Shown: positions 34,384 to 46,596, numbered from the stretch's first letter. The stretch: 64,000 nt of DNA from Vanrija pseudolonga (GCF_020906515.1 NC_085849.1:3410001-3474000); one strand, 5' to 3'. Notes: a model not told the origin generated them from the sequence alone. Translations and numbers: made by a program.

Positions 34384-37231
34384 TCCGCTGGGAATGCAGG
34401 TGCGGCCGCGGGCAATGGGGGTGGCATTGACTGTCGCCGGGGAGGAGGAGGCGGCGGCAGACCTCCCTTGAACAGCTGCTGCAATGTCTTTATACGACTG
34501 GTCTGTTAGCGTGGCTGGTGTCAGCCAACACACTCACGCCTCGATCTCCTGGGCCTCCTCGCTTTCCCTTTGCACGACGATGACGGCCTTCGGGCGCCAC
34601 CCTTCCTCTGCTTGCTTCTCGGTGACTTTGTCAGACCAGTTGAGCTCGAGGCCATTGCGGTCCTTGCTCCGTAGATTCTTAAACGTGTAGAACTTGCCGA
34701 CCTCAAACAGGCTCGCCTGGTGCTGAGTCGTATCGAAAACAGTCAGGCAGATAACCGCACTGGGTGCGATCTGAGCATCGACATTGTGAAAGTTGCGGGT
34801 CGGGGCGGGGTTGACAGTCCCGTCGGTAACGTAGAGCTCGTAGCGCCTGTTCCAGTCGTTGGGAACAACAAAGAGAAGCTGTCGATCAGCGTCCGCCAGG
34901 CCTTGTACCCACCTTGACCGTCATGGCGAAGAACGTGTTCGGCCGGACTTGCTCCAACAAGGTAACTTGCCGACCATTCGTCTCGGCGGGCAGACCGCCG
35001 CCGTGGCCTCCAGCGTGTGCCGGACGGTTCTGAGCGACGGCGACACCTAGCTTGCGCCACCACTCGCCAAGCATATTGAGTCGGTCACCTTCCATGGGAG
35101 TTGGGTGCAGCGTCTGACCCTTCCCCGACACAAGGCTGGTCGGGGAGCGAAGAACCGCCCAGCCAGGAGTCCGCGTTCCGCCCATCGAGGTACCAGTGTA
35201 GAGGTTGCCTTTCAACTTGCCATTGTATGGGCTAATCTGCAAACGTCAGGACCATGTGTCGGCTCGCCACGCACCTTCAAACACCTGAAGAGGACAGGCG
35301 AGCCAAAGTCAAAGCCACCGAGCTCTGCCCCGGTCTTTCGGAAGATGGTCACTGCGAAGTCTTCTCGTTCCCGGCCTGGCTTGTAAAGCGACGGGTCGGT
35401 GATGATGATGGTTTGGTTCCAGTCATCTGGGATATCAGTGCATGCCGGTAGAGTCAAACTCACTCCCGCTGCCGTGACGAGGATGCTTTGGCTCCTTGGC
35501 ATCGACGATGACACCCAGCACGTTGGCGAAGCTTCCGTCCACTACTTTGCCAAGTGGCGTGTAGACGTAGGTCTGGGTCGTCAGCTAATTCCCAGGCACT
35601 GGCTAGCTCACGCCGGTGTGAAGTTCAGTCTCCAAGAGGTGAGTCTGCGCTTCGGCAGCCCGTGTCGCCTCGTGCTGCAGAGCTAGGCGCTCCTCGGCGG
35701 CTTTGCGAGCATTCGCCTCGGCATCACTCCGTGCCTGCGCCTCGAGGCGCTTCCTGCGGTCCTCGGCGTCGGGGACCTCCTGTCGTGGGCGTTTGGGGGG
35801 CTGCTCACCCACATGAGCCATCACGATTCCAACTTGCGCTGCACCGTCTGCACGAGTGATATTCGTCCCTACCGCTTCGTCCTCACGTGGAATATCCCAC
35901 GCATTGAGATCGAACGGGTTCAACTCGGGCTCGTCATCGCGTTCTTGCGAATCGGCGGGCTGTTCACTCCTCAGAAGCGACGAGTCGACAACCGGAGGTC
36001 GTTCAAACTCGGCCAGGGCTGTCGCTCTTCCCCAGTCCGGATCGCGTTCGTCGATCCTCCTCTTCTTCGAAGGGCCTGCTTCCTCGACCATGCGGGCCTG
36101 GACCTCTTGTAGCGCGCGTTCACGCTCCAGTCGTTCTTCCTCCGCCCGTGCAAGGCGCAGCTGCTCCCTCCGGTCGAAAGCGGCAGTCGGGGCGTGCGGC
36201 GCGGGGACCTCTTCGATGCTGCTGCTCGGCACCGATTCGATAGCGTCGGGAGTAGACGGCGGGGCAGGTGCCAGTTGGTCGAATGAGGCTATGCCCAATG
36301 TGAGGGGTATGCGACCGCCTCCACCGCCAGTTGTCGGGTCGCGATGCGGTCGGCTGGTGGGTATACTCGCGTCAGTAGAGGTACGGGTCGGACCCGGATC
36401 GATGGCCCTTCCCTTTCCCTTGTTGTTGGTCGGTATGTGCGCCGCTGCTCCACGGGAGGGGAGGGCCTGCCGAGACGCGGCGATGAGCTCGAGGTGAGGC
36501 CGTTGGTGCTCCGTCACGGGGCGCATATCCTTTGAGTTTGTGCGGGCGAGGGGTCGAGATGCGATGCTAGTGCCAGGTGATAGGGAAGGAGAGTTGAACC
36601 ACACGCTGTTTTCTTGCAGTGGCTTTGGTGGCTCTGGGAGGTGTGAGCGATGTGGAGGGTGCAAGGAAGGCGGCGAGGGAAGGAGGATGGCACACTCACG
36701 GACAAACACCCTCTCTGTATTCTGAACCACCAGCGTCCTGGGACCATACGCCATGACAGTGATGCGATTAGTTTTACTATCGTCGTCGGCCAACTCGCGG
36801 GAGAGGACCTTGATGCCGGTACAGTCGATGGTGACCTTGCGTTGCGGCGTGGTCAGCGTATCCCGGAGGAGCGCGAGATCAGCCTCCATCTGTTTCCTCA
36901 TCGCGGCATCGTCCGTTCCCGGTGTGCAGAACAGCGCGAAGAAGAGATTCCAAGTGAGCGTGCGGTTGCCGCCACGCGCCTCGGCGACATAGTCTGAGCT
37001 CTCGTCGAGCGCCTTTGCGATCGAGAACTGCACGCACGGCCCGCGCTTGTCTGTGCCGAGCGTGCTCGCCGTGTAGACGAGCCTGCCGCGGAGGTGTCCT
37101 GGTGCCAGTGTCGCGCCGGGCTTGATTTCGTTCCCGGTGATCTCGCGTGCAGGCATCGGCATTGTGCCGGGTGCTTGGGGTTGCTGGTCGTCGATTGTCT
37201 GGCAGGGTAGCTCGTGAATGACTTTGGTCAA
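33732..37231 (-). CDS. POT1: Pot1 telomere end-protection protein with N-terminal extension
   Basis: Seven exons: 37231-36700, 36633-35612, 35572-35464, 35426-35275, 35236-34913, 34878-34538 and 34497-33732. They sum to 1082 codons in one frame. OB1 (Telo_bind) starts at residue 519: TYVYTPLGKVVDGSFANVLG, VIVDAKEPKHP, WNQTIIITDPSLY, FAVTIFRK, LFRCLKISPYNGKLKG. OB2 follows from about residue 715: RYELYVTDGT, HNVDAQIAPSAVICLTVFD, FYTFKNLRSKDRNG. After a Pro-rich linker comes OB3 (about residues 915-1081), with a CxxC...CxxC zinc-site insert (YCRRCRHSFKFDYCMSCGD). The product binds single-stranded telomeric DNA and recruits shelterin partners. Residues 1-177 look like an additional OB-like fold (LRGRLVYTAS, VTIDCTGIKVLSRE, RITVMAYGPRTLVVQ). 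Residues 178-518 are disordered with two charged coiled-coil stretches. The last exon is partly duplicated downstream. Confidence 0.85.
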
Positions 37232-37583
37232 AACAACAGGTGACGGTTGTTGACGCGACTTGAAGCCTCGTGGCCAGCATCACGTGATCGACCTCACCGC
37301 GTGGTGGACGAAAATACCCCCGCCGCTCCAAGACCCCAGGCTTCGGCGATGCCCGTGCCCCCCCCTGGTGGTTGCCGCGGTAACGCCATCACGAGCAAGC
37401 AAGCAAGCTACCATCACAACGACGACCGACCGCCGACAGGACGGGCCAGTCACAATGTCGGCTTTCCACCGTCTCCATCTCGACATAGATTCTAGAGCAG
37501 ACCCACCACCGGCAACGTTCACCTCCCGCGCCAGGACATGTGCTGAGCGCTTCTCGTCTATCCTACCTCGTTCTTTACCCCTA
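37232..37583. promoter_or_regulatory. Divergent promoter of POT1 and the Mch1-like gene
   Basis: 352 bp between two divergent ATGs. It has AAGCAAGCAAGC (about 37396-37408) and short CAACGACGACC repeats, but no clear TATA element. A longer start for the transporter at an upstream in-frame ATG (37455) is possible and would shorten this region. Confidence 0.45.
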
Positions 37584-39768
37584 ATGCCGACGTTCACGGT
37601 TTCCAAGGACGGGCCGCAGTGCGCGCCCGACCCGCTCAAGGCGGCGCGTATCGTGAGCTTTATCGCGGCCGTGTTTGTCGGTCTTGCAAGGTGGGTAGCT
37701 GTCGTTCATCCTTTGAAGCATCCAGCTGACACTTTTCAGTGGCTCAAACTACGTCTACTCTGGTACGTGGCGTCACAGGACAGAGCGCGACGCCATCACG
37801 ATCATGAAACTCACCCGTACTCACACCCGCAGGATATGCGCCGCAGCTTACCTCCAAACTCGGCATCACGTCCACACAAGCCAACCTCGTCGGCTTGGGT
37901 GGCAACCTCGGTGTGTACCTCACAGGCCCGATGTACGTGCAGCTAGCGAATATGCACAATGGAAGCTGACACCTCAGCTGGGGCAAGGTTGTTGACGCCA
38001 AGGGGCCGAGGATGTGCGTCTCGTCTCACGAGTGGGATCGGATCACGCTGACCCCACAGCCCGCTCATCTTCGGCGCGGTCCTCAACCTCCTGGGATACT
38101 CGTTTGTGCGCCTCTTCTACATCGGTTTCTTCCCCATCCGCGATGAGGTGACGGGCGAGACGTCGCACCTCCAGCTGTTCCTCCTCACCCTATCCATGTT
38201 CCTCACTGGCGTGGCGGGCTCCGCGGGCTTATCAGCGGGGATCAACGCCACTGCGCGCTCGTTCCCGGACCGCACGCGCGCGTCGGCGACAGGCGCGGTG
38301 CTGGCTGGCTTTGGCCTCAGCGCGTTCCTCTTCAGCACCCTCGGCCACGCCATCTTCCACGGCGAGGCGGGCGGCCTGCTCCTCCTGCTCGCTATTGGGA
38401 CCGCTACGCCCGACCTTGTCGGCAGCATCCTCGTCCGCCCGTACCCTCCTGTCGACTATGAGGAAGCCCTGGTGATCCACGAAGAGGAGGAGGAAGAGCT
38501 GCTCGACCCAGAAGAAGCCGAGGACGCGCTCGCGCGCACCGTCAGCCTCACCGAGGGCATGGGCGTCACCCCCGACTTTACAGAACGTGCCGTGCGCCGC
38601 AGCCTCGAGATGTCGCATTCTGGACTTTTGGATCCCGAGGAGGGCCAGGGGCGGTCGACCGACCAGCTCATCCGCAGAGCTCGCCTCGACTCGAGCGGAT
38701 CCCTGCCCCCCACGGCGATCAACTTTACACCGCTGCAGGTATGGCGCAGCACCGACTTTCATATCCTGTTTGTCGTCCTCGCACTGCTGTGCGGTGTGGG
38801 CCTCGAGTGGATCAACAATGTTGGGGTGAGTGAAGACATGACGTCACTGTTGCTGAGCGTCCCGAACTGACTGGCGGCAGGCCGTCACCCTCGCTCTTGC
38901 TCGCGACGGGTGGTCATATGATGCCCGTGCAGTGGCTGCGTTGCAGGCCAAGCAAGTCGCCACAATCTCTCTGCTCAACTGTGCCGGTCGTATTGTAGCC
39001 GGTAGGTTTGCTCCTCGGCGGTCCCGATGCCGAAGATGACGATGACACCAAACGCTAATACGAACGCCACAGGTGCCGTCTCCGACTTGTGCAAAGCTCG
39101 GTTTGGTGTTAAGCGGGTGAGCGAGGAGTGTGCACACTCTGTTGTGGCGTGTTGTGGAGCTAACACGGTTAGGTGTGGTTCCTCCCCATTGTGGCTGTCA
39201 TGTTCCTTGGCTCACAGCTGGCTGTGCTCCGAACGACAGACGTCCAAAGCCTATGGCTGGTGTCTGCCGCACTGGGCCTGTCCTACGGCTCTCTGTTCAA
39301 CGTCTTGCCGATGCTCGTCCTCGAATGGTTTGGCATGGGTGAGTCGGAACGAGTCCTCACCGAATCCTGTCCTGACGCCACAACCCAGCCCATTTCAGCC
39401 AAAACTTTGGTTGGATGAACCTGGGCCCTGCAATCGGCGGCAACGTGTTCAACTTTTTGTTCGGAAGGGTCTATGATTCGAACACTGTCGGGCGCGTGGG
39501 CGGCCCAGAGCCGCCAGCGACATCCGATGATGTGGCGTCGCCGAGTGCGAGCGGTCGGCACGCCGCAGCTTTTGTTCAACACATTAGTGAAAGGCTGTTG
39601 GCGGCGCCACCCGCGCCGGACCGCAAGCACGAGTGTTTGCTTGGACGGGGCTGCTACGTGACTGCGTTCCGAGTGAGCGTGGTCGCGTGTCTCGTTGCGC
39701 TCGCCTTGAGCCTGGTTGCGGGCGTCCGCCGGGAACGCCTGTCGGTTGAACGTAAGCGTGCATTGTGA
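37584..39768 (+). CDS. MCH1: Mch1-like MFS transporter (nodulin-like family)
   Basis: Several exons with introns of about 40-80 nt. The N-terminus KAARIVSFIAAVFVGLASGSNYVYSGYAPQLTSKLGITSTQ is the classic start of Mch1/nodulin-like carriers, and it continues NLVGLGGNLGVYLTGPMWGKVVDAKGPR. Twelve membrane helices are split by a long loop (about residues 225-320) rich in Glu (HEEEEEELLDPEEAED) and Ser. After it come ITP-like and second-half helices: HILFVVLALLCGVGLEWINNVG, RIVAGAVSDL and NFGWMNLGPAIGGNVFNFLFG. The family is related to monocarboxylate permeases, but yeast Mch1 has no proven monocarboxylate activity; it is probably vacuolar. An intron falls in WINNVG. The end is basic (VERKRAL). 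The start at 37584 is preferred because MPTFTVSKDGPQ directly precedes the conserved part. Confidence 0.9.
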
Positions 39769-41492
39769 GTTGGACTTGAGCGGGGTGGAGTGGAGCAGGA
39801 ACGTTCCGGTCAGGTGTTGTTGTGGGCAAGGGGGGCGGAGTGCGACGATAAGCAGCTGACTGACTCTTTTCAGAAGAGCGGAGCGAGCTGCCGTGTTGAG
39901 CCACGATGAGTGATTTCCTTGTTGGCAGCTTGTGGCGTGGCCACGAGAGTTGCATGCCGACGGGATGGAGGGTGGGTGGGGGGGGGGGCTACTGCTGCGC
40001 AGCAGACCTCGGTTGCGGCGTACTGCATGTGCGTGCGTGTGAGCATGAGGCCGCCTGCTCGGCGCCGCCCGTCGGCGGGGACCCGACAATGACACGGTGA
40101 CGAGTGACACAGTGACGTAGTAGTACTATAGATGATGGCCAGCACATAGAGTTGGAAATGATACATGCCGTTTGCCGAGCAGAAGTGCACGATTGCATGC
40201 CGCGCATGCATCATGATGATGGGTGCTGGCCGTAAAATTTCCGTGAGCACGGTGCTGTATTGCAGTGGTTGTTGTGGGCAGCAGTGGTGTGTGTCGGATA
40301 GCAGTGCAGATACGATAGCCGAAGGCTGCCCCAACAAACTGGTGTCGCTCGGCTGCAGGCAGGCAGCTGCCGCTTCTAGATCCGTATCCGTCGAGGTCGC
40401 CAGCGAGCCAGCCAGTCGCTTGCATGTGTTGCCCTGCATGCCCTGCCCCTGTCCCTGCTTGCGAGTCGGAGATTCGACATAGCCGCGCAGGGCAGCATCA
40501 CATGCCCGCAGGCAGGATTGGTTGGCAGAGGCAGAGGCCGCAGGCGTGCGTGTTTGCCAGTGGTCGTTTGTTGACAAGAGCCTGCGAGCCAGAGGCAGGC
40601 AGCGCGGTGCCCCGTGTCCGTCGGCCGACCGCTCGAGCCTGCCTGCCTGTCCTGTCGCCAGCGCGAATCACTTTACCTGCTCGCTGGCTCGCTCGTGCAG
40701 CATGCATGTGTACTGGGGCGGCGGGCGGGCGGGCGCGACACGACTGCGCGGCCTGACAACGACCGAACTGACCGAACAGCGAAGAATTATGCGAAGAATA
40801 CCGGCGGAGGGCAGTCTGTCAAGTCACCCAGCAGCCCGCCGGCAACCTATTCCCGAGCTGGTTGATAGTAGGAGTTGAGCCACCCTCCCTCCCCAAAGCA
40901 CCCATGTTACTGCAGGTTAATTGCTTGGAATTATTACTACTACCCTTGCACCTCGCCTCCCCTCTCGGCGTAGACTGCGCGCTGGAGCGTGCTGCAGCAA
41001 GCAACAACCCTACAGGGCCCGTCCACCCCCCCACCCACCCTCAATTTCCAAGCGCGCGACTCACCCACCCACCCACGCCGCACTGCTCGCCGCGCCTCCT
41101 ACCTACCTAGTAGCGCTGCCTGTCAGTTACCGGTCCCAACAAACCCCACCACTCCGGTGACCGGCAACCAACTCGCGCGCCAACCGCAGCCAGCCAGCGA
41201 CCCACCACCTGCCTTCCTCCTCGCCAGACACCACTATCCAACTTTGCAAGTGCACGCACATTCATTGCCCCCCATTGTCCTTGCTTTGTTTCGCGTTCAA
41301 GACGTTATCAGCGTACGATTGATACCAGCGAGCTCGACGCCGCACACCACATCCAGGCCACCTCAACTCCCCGCGGCCCACCACCCCATCACCCACCCGC
41401 CCGCCGCCACACCGCGACACGGCGCGCGACACAATAACCCACACCCACCCATCCCCGCCTTTGGCTCGCCAGCCATCCCCCGCCCACCCCCC
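39769..41492 (+). promoter_or_regulatory. Long intergenic region with CA-rich leader
   Basis: 1.7 kb upstream of the next plus-strand gene. An AT island (GAATTATTACTACTA, about 40929-40943) precedes about 550 bp of C/CA-rich sequence (CCACCCACCC repeats) that runs to the ATG; this looks like a core promoter plus leader. Earlier parts hold an 11-nt G run at about 39978-39988. Short frames have no recognisable domain. Confidence 0.4.
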
Positions 41493-42794
41493 ATGCCGCC
41501 GATAACATCACCACGGCGCACGGCATTCACGCACGTCGCCCCGCCCCACGCGCACCCCGGCGCGAGACCAATACCCGGGCCTCACGGGGGCGGCGGCTCG
41601 TCCTCGTCGGGCGGTAGCGCGTCGGCGTCGAGCAGCCCACACCGGCACGCGTCGGCAGCGGCGGCAGCAGCGCACGCGTCGCTGGCCGCCGTCGCGGCCG
41701 CCGCAGCGTCAGTGTCCTCGTCGTCGCCCTCGACGGGCACGTCGCCCAATGGCTTCTCAACCTCGCCGCGCAACAACAACATTCCCCACCCAGCACCATA
41801 CATGGTCGCGCTGGCCGGCTGGCCCGAGCCGGTGTTTGTCGCCGAGGCCCGCGACATGTGGGAGAAGCGCAAGGCGTCGCGGCCCGGCTCGCCCACCGGC
41901 CGCATGGCGCCCTTTGGCGCGATGGAGGTGCGCGACGGCATGGCGCTGCCACCGCCTCTGGCCGCGCTGGACCCCTCGTCGGGGCCGTACCGCGGCGCGC
42001 TGTCAATGTCGCGCTCGGGGTCGACAAACGACCCATTACACCGGTCGCGGGGGGGCTCGCCGAGCGCCGCGCCCAGCCCGGGACGGCACGCCGCGAGCCC
42101 CGCATTCCCCACCTCGTCGGCACGCGACAATCCGTCCTCGCCGCCCGACGGCGCGACGCCCCCGCCCCCGCCCGCCGAGGGCGAGCCCCTCGGCCCGCCC
42201 CCCGTCCCGGCGCATGCTAGGGGGGCCGACGCCGCGCGCCCCCGCAGGCTGGTAGGCGGCTTCACGGACCCGCGGTACGGGCTCAACGCGGCGGCCGTCG
42301 GGCGGACGGCGAACCGCGCCGCGCTGCGCGTCGCCCCGGCGTGGCACTCGGCCGGCACGGCGTCCCACGCGACGCCGCCGTACGCGGGCACACATGGCCC
42401 TGTTGGTCCTGGCGCCGGCCGCGGTGGTGGCAGCGGCGCGGCGGGTGCTCACCGCACGCGGACGCCGGGGACCATGTCGCCTCCAGCGCTGCCAGGCCAC
42501 GCGACGAGCAGCCTGCGTACCCAGCGCGCTGGGGCAGCGGCGCACCGCGCCAATCCCGAGGTGTACCCCCCGCCGAATGCGACGGCAGCAGCTGCAGCTG
42601 CAGGTGCAGCAGCCCCAGCCCCGCACATGGCCACGGCGGTCTACCCCCGCGACCCGGACAGCCCGTTCATGTGGCAGGGTCTCAGCGCGCCGACGAGCGC
42701 CAACGCCAGCACGGCGGCGAGCCCGGCCAACAGGAGCGACGAGGGGTCCCCGAGAGTAGGGGACGAGGAGGGCATGGACGTTGACGACGAGTAG
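41493..42794 (+). CDS. Disordered Ala/Ser/Pro/Gly-rich protein, unknown
   Basis: A 433-codon uninterrupted frame from ATG 41493 to TAG at 42792-42794. The frame is also open upstream to 40989, but that part is a CA-rich leader-like sequence, so the ATG at 41493 is preferred. The sequence is low-complexity (Ala runs HASAAAAAAHASLAAVAAAA near residue 50, and Gly/Ser runs). A more conserved-looking segment lies at about residues 90-145: NNNIPHPAPYMVALAGWPEP, VFVAEARDMWEKRKASRPGS, GRMAPFGAMEVRDG. The C-terminus is acidic (GDEEGMDVDDE). No known domain was recognised. It might be a regulatory protein; function unknown. Confidence 0.65.
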   Translation: MPPITSPRRTAFTHVAPPHAHPGARPIPGPHGGGGSSSSGGSASASSSPHRHASAAAAAAHASLAAVAAAAASVSSSSPSTGTSPNGFSTSPRNNNIPHPAPYMVALAGWPEPVFVAEARDMWEKRKASRPGSPTGRMAPFGAMEVRDGMALPPPLAALDPSSGPYRGALSMSRSGSTNDPLHRSRGGSPSAAPSPGRHAASPAFPTSSARDNPSSPPDGATPPPPPAEGEPLGPPPVPAHARGADAARPRRLVGGFTDPRYGLNAAAVGRTANRAALRVAPAWHSAGTASHATPPYAGTHGPVGPGAGRGGGSGAAGAHRTRTPGTMSPPALPGHATSSLRTQRAGAAAHRANPEVYPPPNATAAAAAAGAAAPAPHMATAVYPRDPDSPFMWQGLSAPTSANASTAASPANRSDEGSPRVGDEEGMDVDDE

Positions 42795-43613
42795 GGGGGA
42801 GGAGGAGAGCATGGAGGAGCAGCAGAGCAGAGCAACAGAGAGTAGCAGCAGCAGCGTAATTGGATCAGAGGACGTGTAGTGTTAGCAGCCACTTTTCCTG
42901 TACACATTATACACATCCGCGAAGCGCGCACATGTACGCGGTCGTGGGGTGAGGGGTCGTGGTGGCGGCGAGAGCGAGCCGAGCAGTGATGAGCAGCGAA
43001 CGGCAGTGTGGCCTGGGGGTGGGGCGCAGTGGGGCGCGCCTCGCGGCGGTGCGTGCTCAACCTCACTGTTATCTGACTCGACAACCAGCCAGCCACTGAC
43101 GTCTGCATACGACGAGTAGAGTTAGTTCGCTGGCAGCCGTTGCCGCGCTTCAATCGCCGTATACCAAGCGCCTGCCTGCCACCGCCCACTCCAACATCCA
43201 TCCACATCGTCATCCATCCCCCACCCGGCTGGCACACCTAGCCGGCTCCAACAGACGTGCCTGCGGCGCCCTGCGCTTGTTCGAGTGCGCAGCCAGCACA
43301 CACGCGCAGAGTGGGCAGGCGCTTTGCATCCGGTGTTGGCGTTCCGGCAGAGTAGAGTCAGTAGTATCTCCGCCGCATGGATGCGCGCGTGAGCAGGTTG
43401 AGTGCAAGCAAGCATGGGATCCTTGGATCCATGGACCGGAGCCGGCCGGCGGAAGGCGTGGATCATCCCCAAGGTCAGGTGCCAAGACACTCCCATCGCC
43501 TCGCCTCACAGTCAGTCGCCCCTGCACTGCACACCCGCCGGCTCTAGATGCAAACGTGACATCACCTCAATACCAACAATCATGCGTAAATAACTCGGCG
43601 GCCGCCGATACTC
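42795..43613. other. Convergent intergenic region, no gene seen
   Basis: 819 bp between convergent genes. It holds an AGCAGCAGC stretch near 42846-42855 and two nested short palindromes around GGATCC and CCATGG at about 43418-43440. Frames here are short and featureless. It probably contains both 3' untranslated regions. Confidence 0.5.
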
Positions 43614-45455
43614 TTAGTTGTACTCGTGGAACTCGTCCTTGGTACGGCCACGCATCTTGTGGGGCTCGGATCCCTTGTACTGTGGGGTGTTAGTGGGTGT
43701 GGGCGGTGGTGGGGTTGGGAACTGAGCAGCAGGATGGGTTGGCGTTGACCGACAGCAAGCGGGCGCAACGGTTTACTGTCGATGCCGTCGCCCAACCCGA
43801 GCTCGCTCGCTCTCGCACTCACGTAAATGTCGGTCCAGAACTCGTGGAGACCGGGCATGGGGCTCTGCTTGGCCTCCTCGACAGCAGTGTTAACCTCGTC
43901 CTTGGCCTTCTTGTCGATGGCCTTGAGCTCGTCCTCGGACGCGACGCCCCACTCGAGAATGTTCTTCTTGAGGCCCGCAATGGGGTCCGAGGTCGAACGG
44001 ACCTTCTGCACCTCGTCACGGGTACGGTAGGTGGTTCCGGGGTCCGACATCGAGTGGCCACCGTAGCGGTAGGTGACAAACTCGATGAGCAAGGGGCCCT
44101 TGCCAGTCACGGTCCAGTCCTTGGCAAACTCGCACGCCTTCTTGACGGCGAGAATGTCCATGCCGTTGACCTGGATACCGGGAATCTGGTCACCACGGGT
44201 GTAGTACTGGGTGTTCATCGACGAACGCTCAGCCGAGGTACCCATGCCGTACTTGTTGTTCTCGCAGACGAAGACGGCGGGGATGTTCCACAGCTTGGCC
44301 TGGGGGAGTGTGAGCGACTGAACTAAGACACCGGAAGCTTGCCACGCACCATGTTGTAGGCCTCGAAGACCTGACCCTGGTTGGAGGCACCGTCACCGTA
44401 GAGGGCGAAAGTGACAGCGGGGTTCTTGAGGTACTTCTGGGCAAAGGCAATACCGGCACCAAGGGGAACCTGGGCACCGACGATACCGTTACCGCCGAAG
44501 AACGAGGGGGTGAACATGTGCATCGAGCCACCCTTGCCGTGCGACATGCCGGCCTCGCGACCTGAGGTTGTTAGTGGTGTCCCAGCTCGTGACGTCTACA
44601 CCACTCACCCATCAGCTCAGCGAGCACACCCTTGATGCTACCGCCACGGAGGACGGCAAAGGTGTGGCAGCGGTACGAGGTAATGACACGGTCGTTGGCG
44701 TCAATGGCGTGCTCCATGCCGACCGAGACGGCCTCCTGGCCGATAGCAAGGTGGCAGAAACCGCGGATAAGCTTGGCCTTGTAAAGGGCGTCGGCGGCCT
44801 GCTCCATGCGGCGCATCGTGGTCTGAGCGTGCGTCAGCAAGTGTCGCGTCGCGCGTCCAGCACGCCCCGTTGGGCCCATCGCATCCAGCGCCTGCGATCC
44901 TAGCGATAAGTCGCACAGCCGGCGGCAGTTGTAATCACGACCCCCGTCGTCGGCGAATCTCCACCAACAACACTCCGCAAGATTGCGGCAACAGCTGAAC
45001 CAGCGGCCGTCGCGTTTCTCGTGACGTAACAATATCAACTCACCATCTGGTCGTACATCTTGATGAGCTCCTCCTTGGTCGTGTCAATCTCGTTGGAGGG
45101 AGCGTCGCACTTGTACGCGTGGAACGACTCATCGTGGAGGCGGACGTTGAACTGTTGGGGGTGAGCACACACATCTCACTCCCACGCGCACCTTCTCAGT
45201 CAACGACTCGGGGACAGCTCCCTCGGGGTGCGACGTGTCGGCGTCGGTCTGCAGGCCGCGCGCAAAGACGGCACGGAGTGCAGAGGGCTGTGGGGTGTCA
45301 GCGTCGTCGTCGTCGTCACGAGCGGGCGTCGTTGGAGGCGGCCATCCCAGCCCAGCATCATGGCGAGGCCAGGTGTCGCCTCCGCCGACAAGCATACGCA
45401 CAGCACCAGCAGCGCGGGTGGCGCGGAGGCTCTGCGCACGGAGGGCAGCGAGCAT
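43614..45455 (-). CDS. PDA1: Pyruvate dehydrogenase E1 component, alpha subunit (mitochondrial)
   Basis: About seven exons on the minus strand from ATG 45455 to the TAA at 43614. The N-terminal peptide [18 protein letters not shown] followed by [13 protein letters not shown] is a mitochondrial presequence interrupted by a longer intron. Conserved parts: [70 protein letters not shown], and [16 protein letters not shown]. The thiamine diphosphate site is [20 protein letters not shown] then [11 protein letters not shown], and the phosphorylation loops are GTSAERSS and [20 protein letters not shown]. With E1 beta it decarboxylates pyruvate in the PDH complex of the matrix. Length (about 400 aa) and motif order are normal. 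The C-terminus is [13 protein letters not shown]. Confidence 0.96.
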
Positions 45456-46596
45456 GGTTATGTCTAGAGTGTTTTAGAGAGTGGATGAGAGCGAGATGGG
45501 CTCGTTTGGTGGGATGCCGCAAATACTGCTGGTGGTGGCTCTCCGCCCCTTGATGCAAGGTGGGTGTGGATGCCGCAGACGGAGTACCGCGCGCGGCAGC
45601 GGGGCGGGGGCGGCAGGCGGCAGGCGGCCAAGGGCAATGCTGCCAGGCGGGGGAGCGGCACAAGCAGACACGGCTAGCAAAGGATGTGGGGATGGCAGCG
45701 GCAATCACGTGGCCATTTATTATTAAATGACATTTATCCCGTCGTTTATTGATGCTGGCCCGGCGGCAGTGGGTGGAGGGAGACGGAATTTGAGTGGGCC
45801 TGATACCGAGGGAAAGCAAGGTGGCAGGGGGAACCACTGTGAGTGGCTGCTGCGGCTTGTGTCCGTCCAATGCACCGACCGACAACAGTGCAGCGACAAG
45901 GCTGGCGCACACACTGCACTGCACACACGACTTGTACACATTGAGCCAAACTTTGCATTGCCCGAAACACGTTACACACACACACGCACACGCACAGACG
46001 CTCACTCGCCGCCGCCGTGGCTTGGCTTGGCTTCCTCGCCGCACCCACTGCCTCCTCGTCGCGCTCGTCACTCCTTCGCCCCCATTTACTTTCCTTGCCT
46101 CGTTGTAGACACGCTGACTGACCCCACTACTCACCGTCACACCCTCGCTAATAACCTGCTTCTGATGAGCACAGCAGACGCACCAGCACGCCGCGCCCGT
46201 GCACCGAGCCCAAAGGACAGGAACGCGCGCTTCCAGAGGCTCGAGCGCAGGCGCGAGTCCAGACCTGCTGGAGAGGAGGCTGCCCCGCACCGCGCCGTGA
46301 CGCCGCCTTGTACTAACCCCCGACGGCTGCACGCACGCGTCGCGCGTCGTCGCTCATCACTCCCCTCTTTGCCTCATGTTGAACCCACACAATACACATT
46401 CTGCTTCTCGACGATTCTCACGCCGTCGCGCCGCCGCACCGCGCCGCCTCGCCTCACGTCACCCTCACCCCACCCACAGACTGTCACCCACCCGACCCCA
46501 CCTCGCACCGCACGCCCTCTCCCAGCACCTTATCTAGCAGCCTTGCCGCCGCCGCCGACGCCAGCTCTTAATGCTCACCTCTCACTCTCAATCATC
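45456..46596. promoter_or_regulatory. Divergent promoter region, PDA1 (-) and His/Cys-rich gene (+)
   Basis: 1.14 kb between two divergent starts. An AT island at about 45714-45738 reads TCATTTAATAATA on the minus strand, some 260 nt before the PDA1 ATG; it resembles the island before the kinase gene. The other half, toward 46597, is CA/CT-rich with an ACACACACACGCACACGC stretch near 45974-45992, probably the leader of the plus-strand gene. Confidence 0.45.

Noticed and set aside
32857-34430. Plus-strand frames of 242 and 250 codons across the tandem repeat
   Set aside because: They are antisense to the POT1 last exon and its copy; identity of the two frames reflects the DNA duplication.
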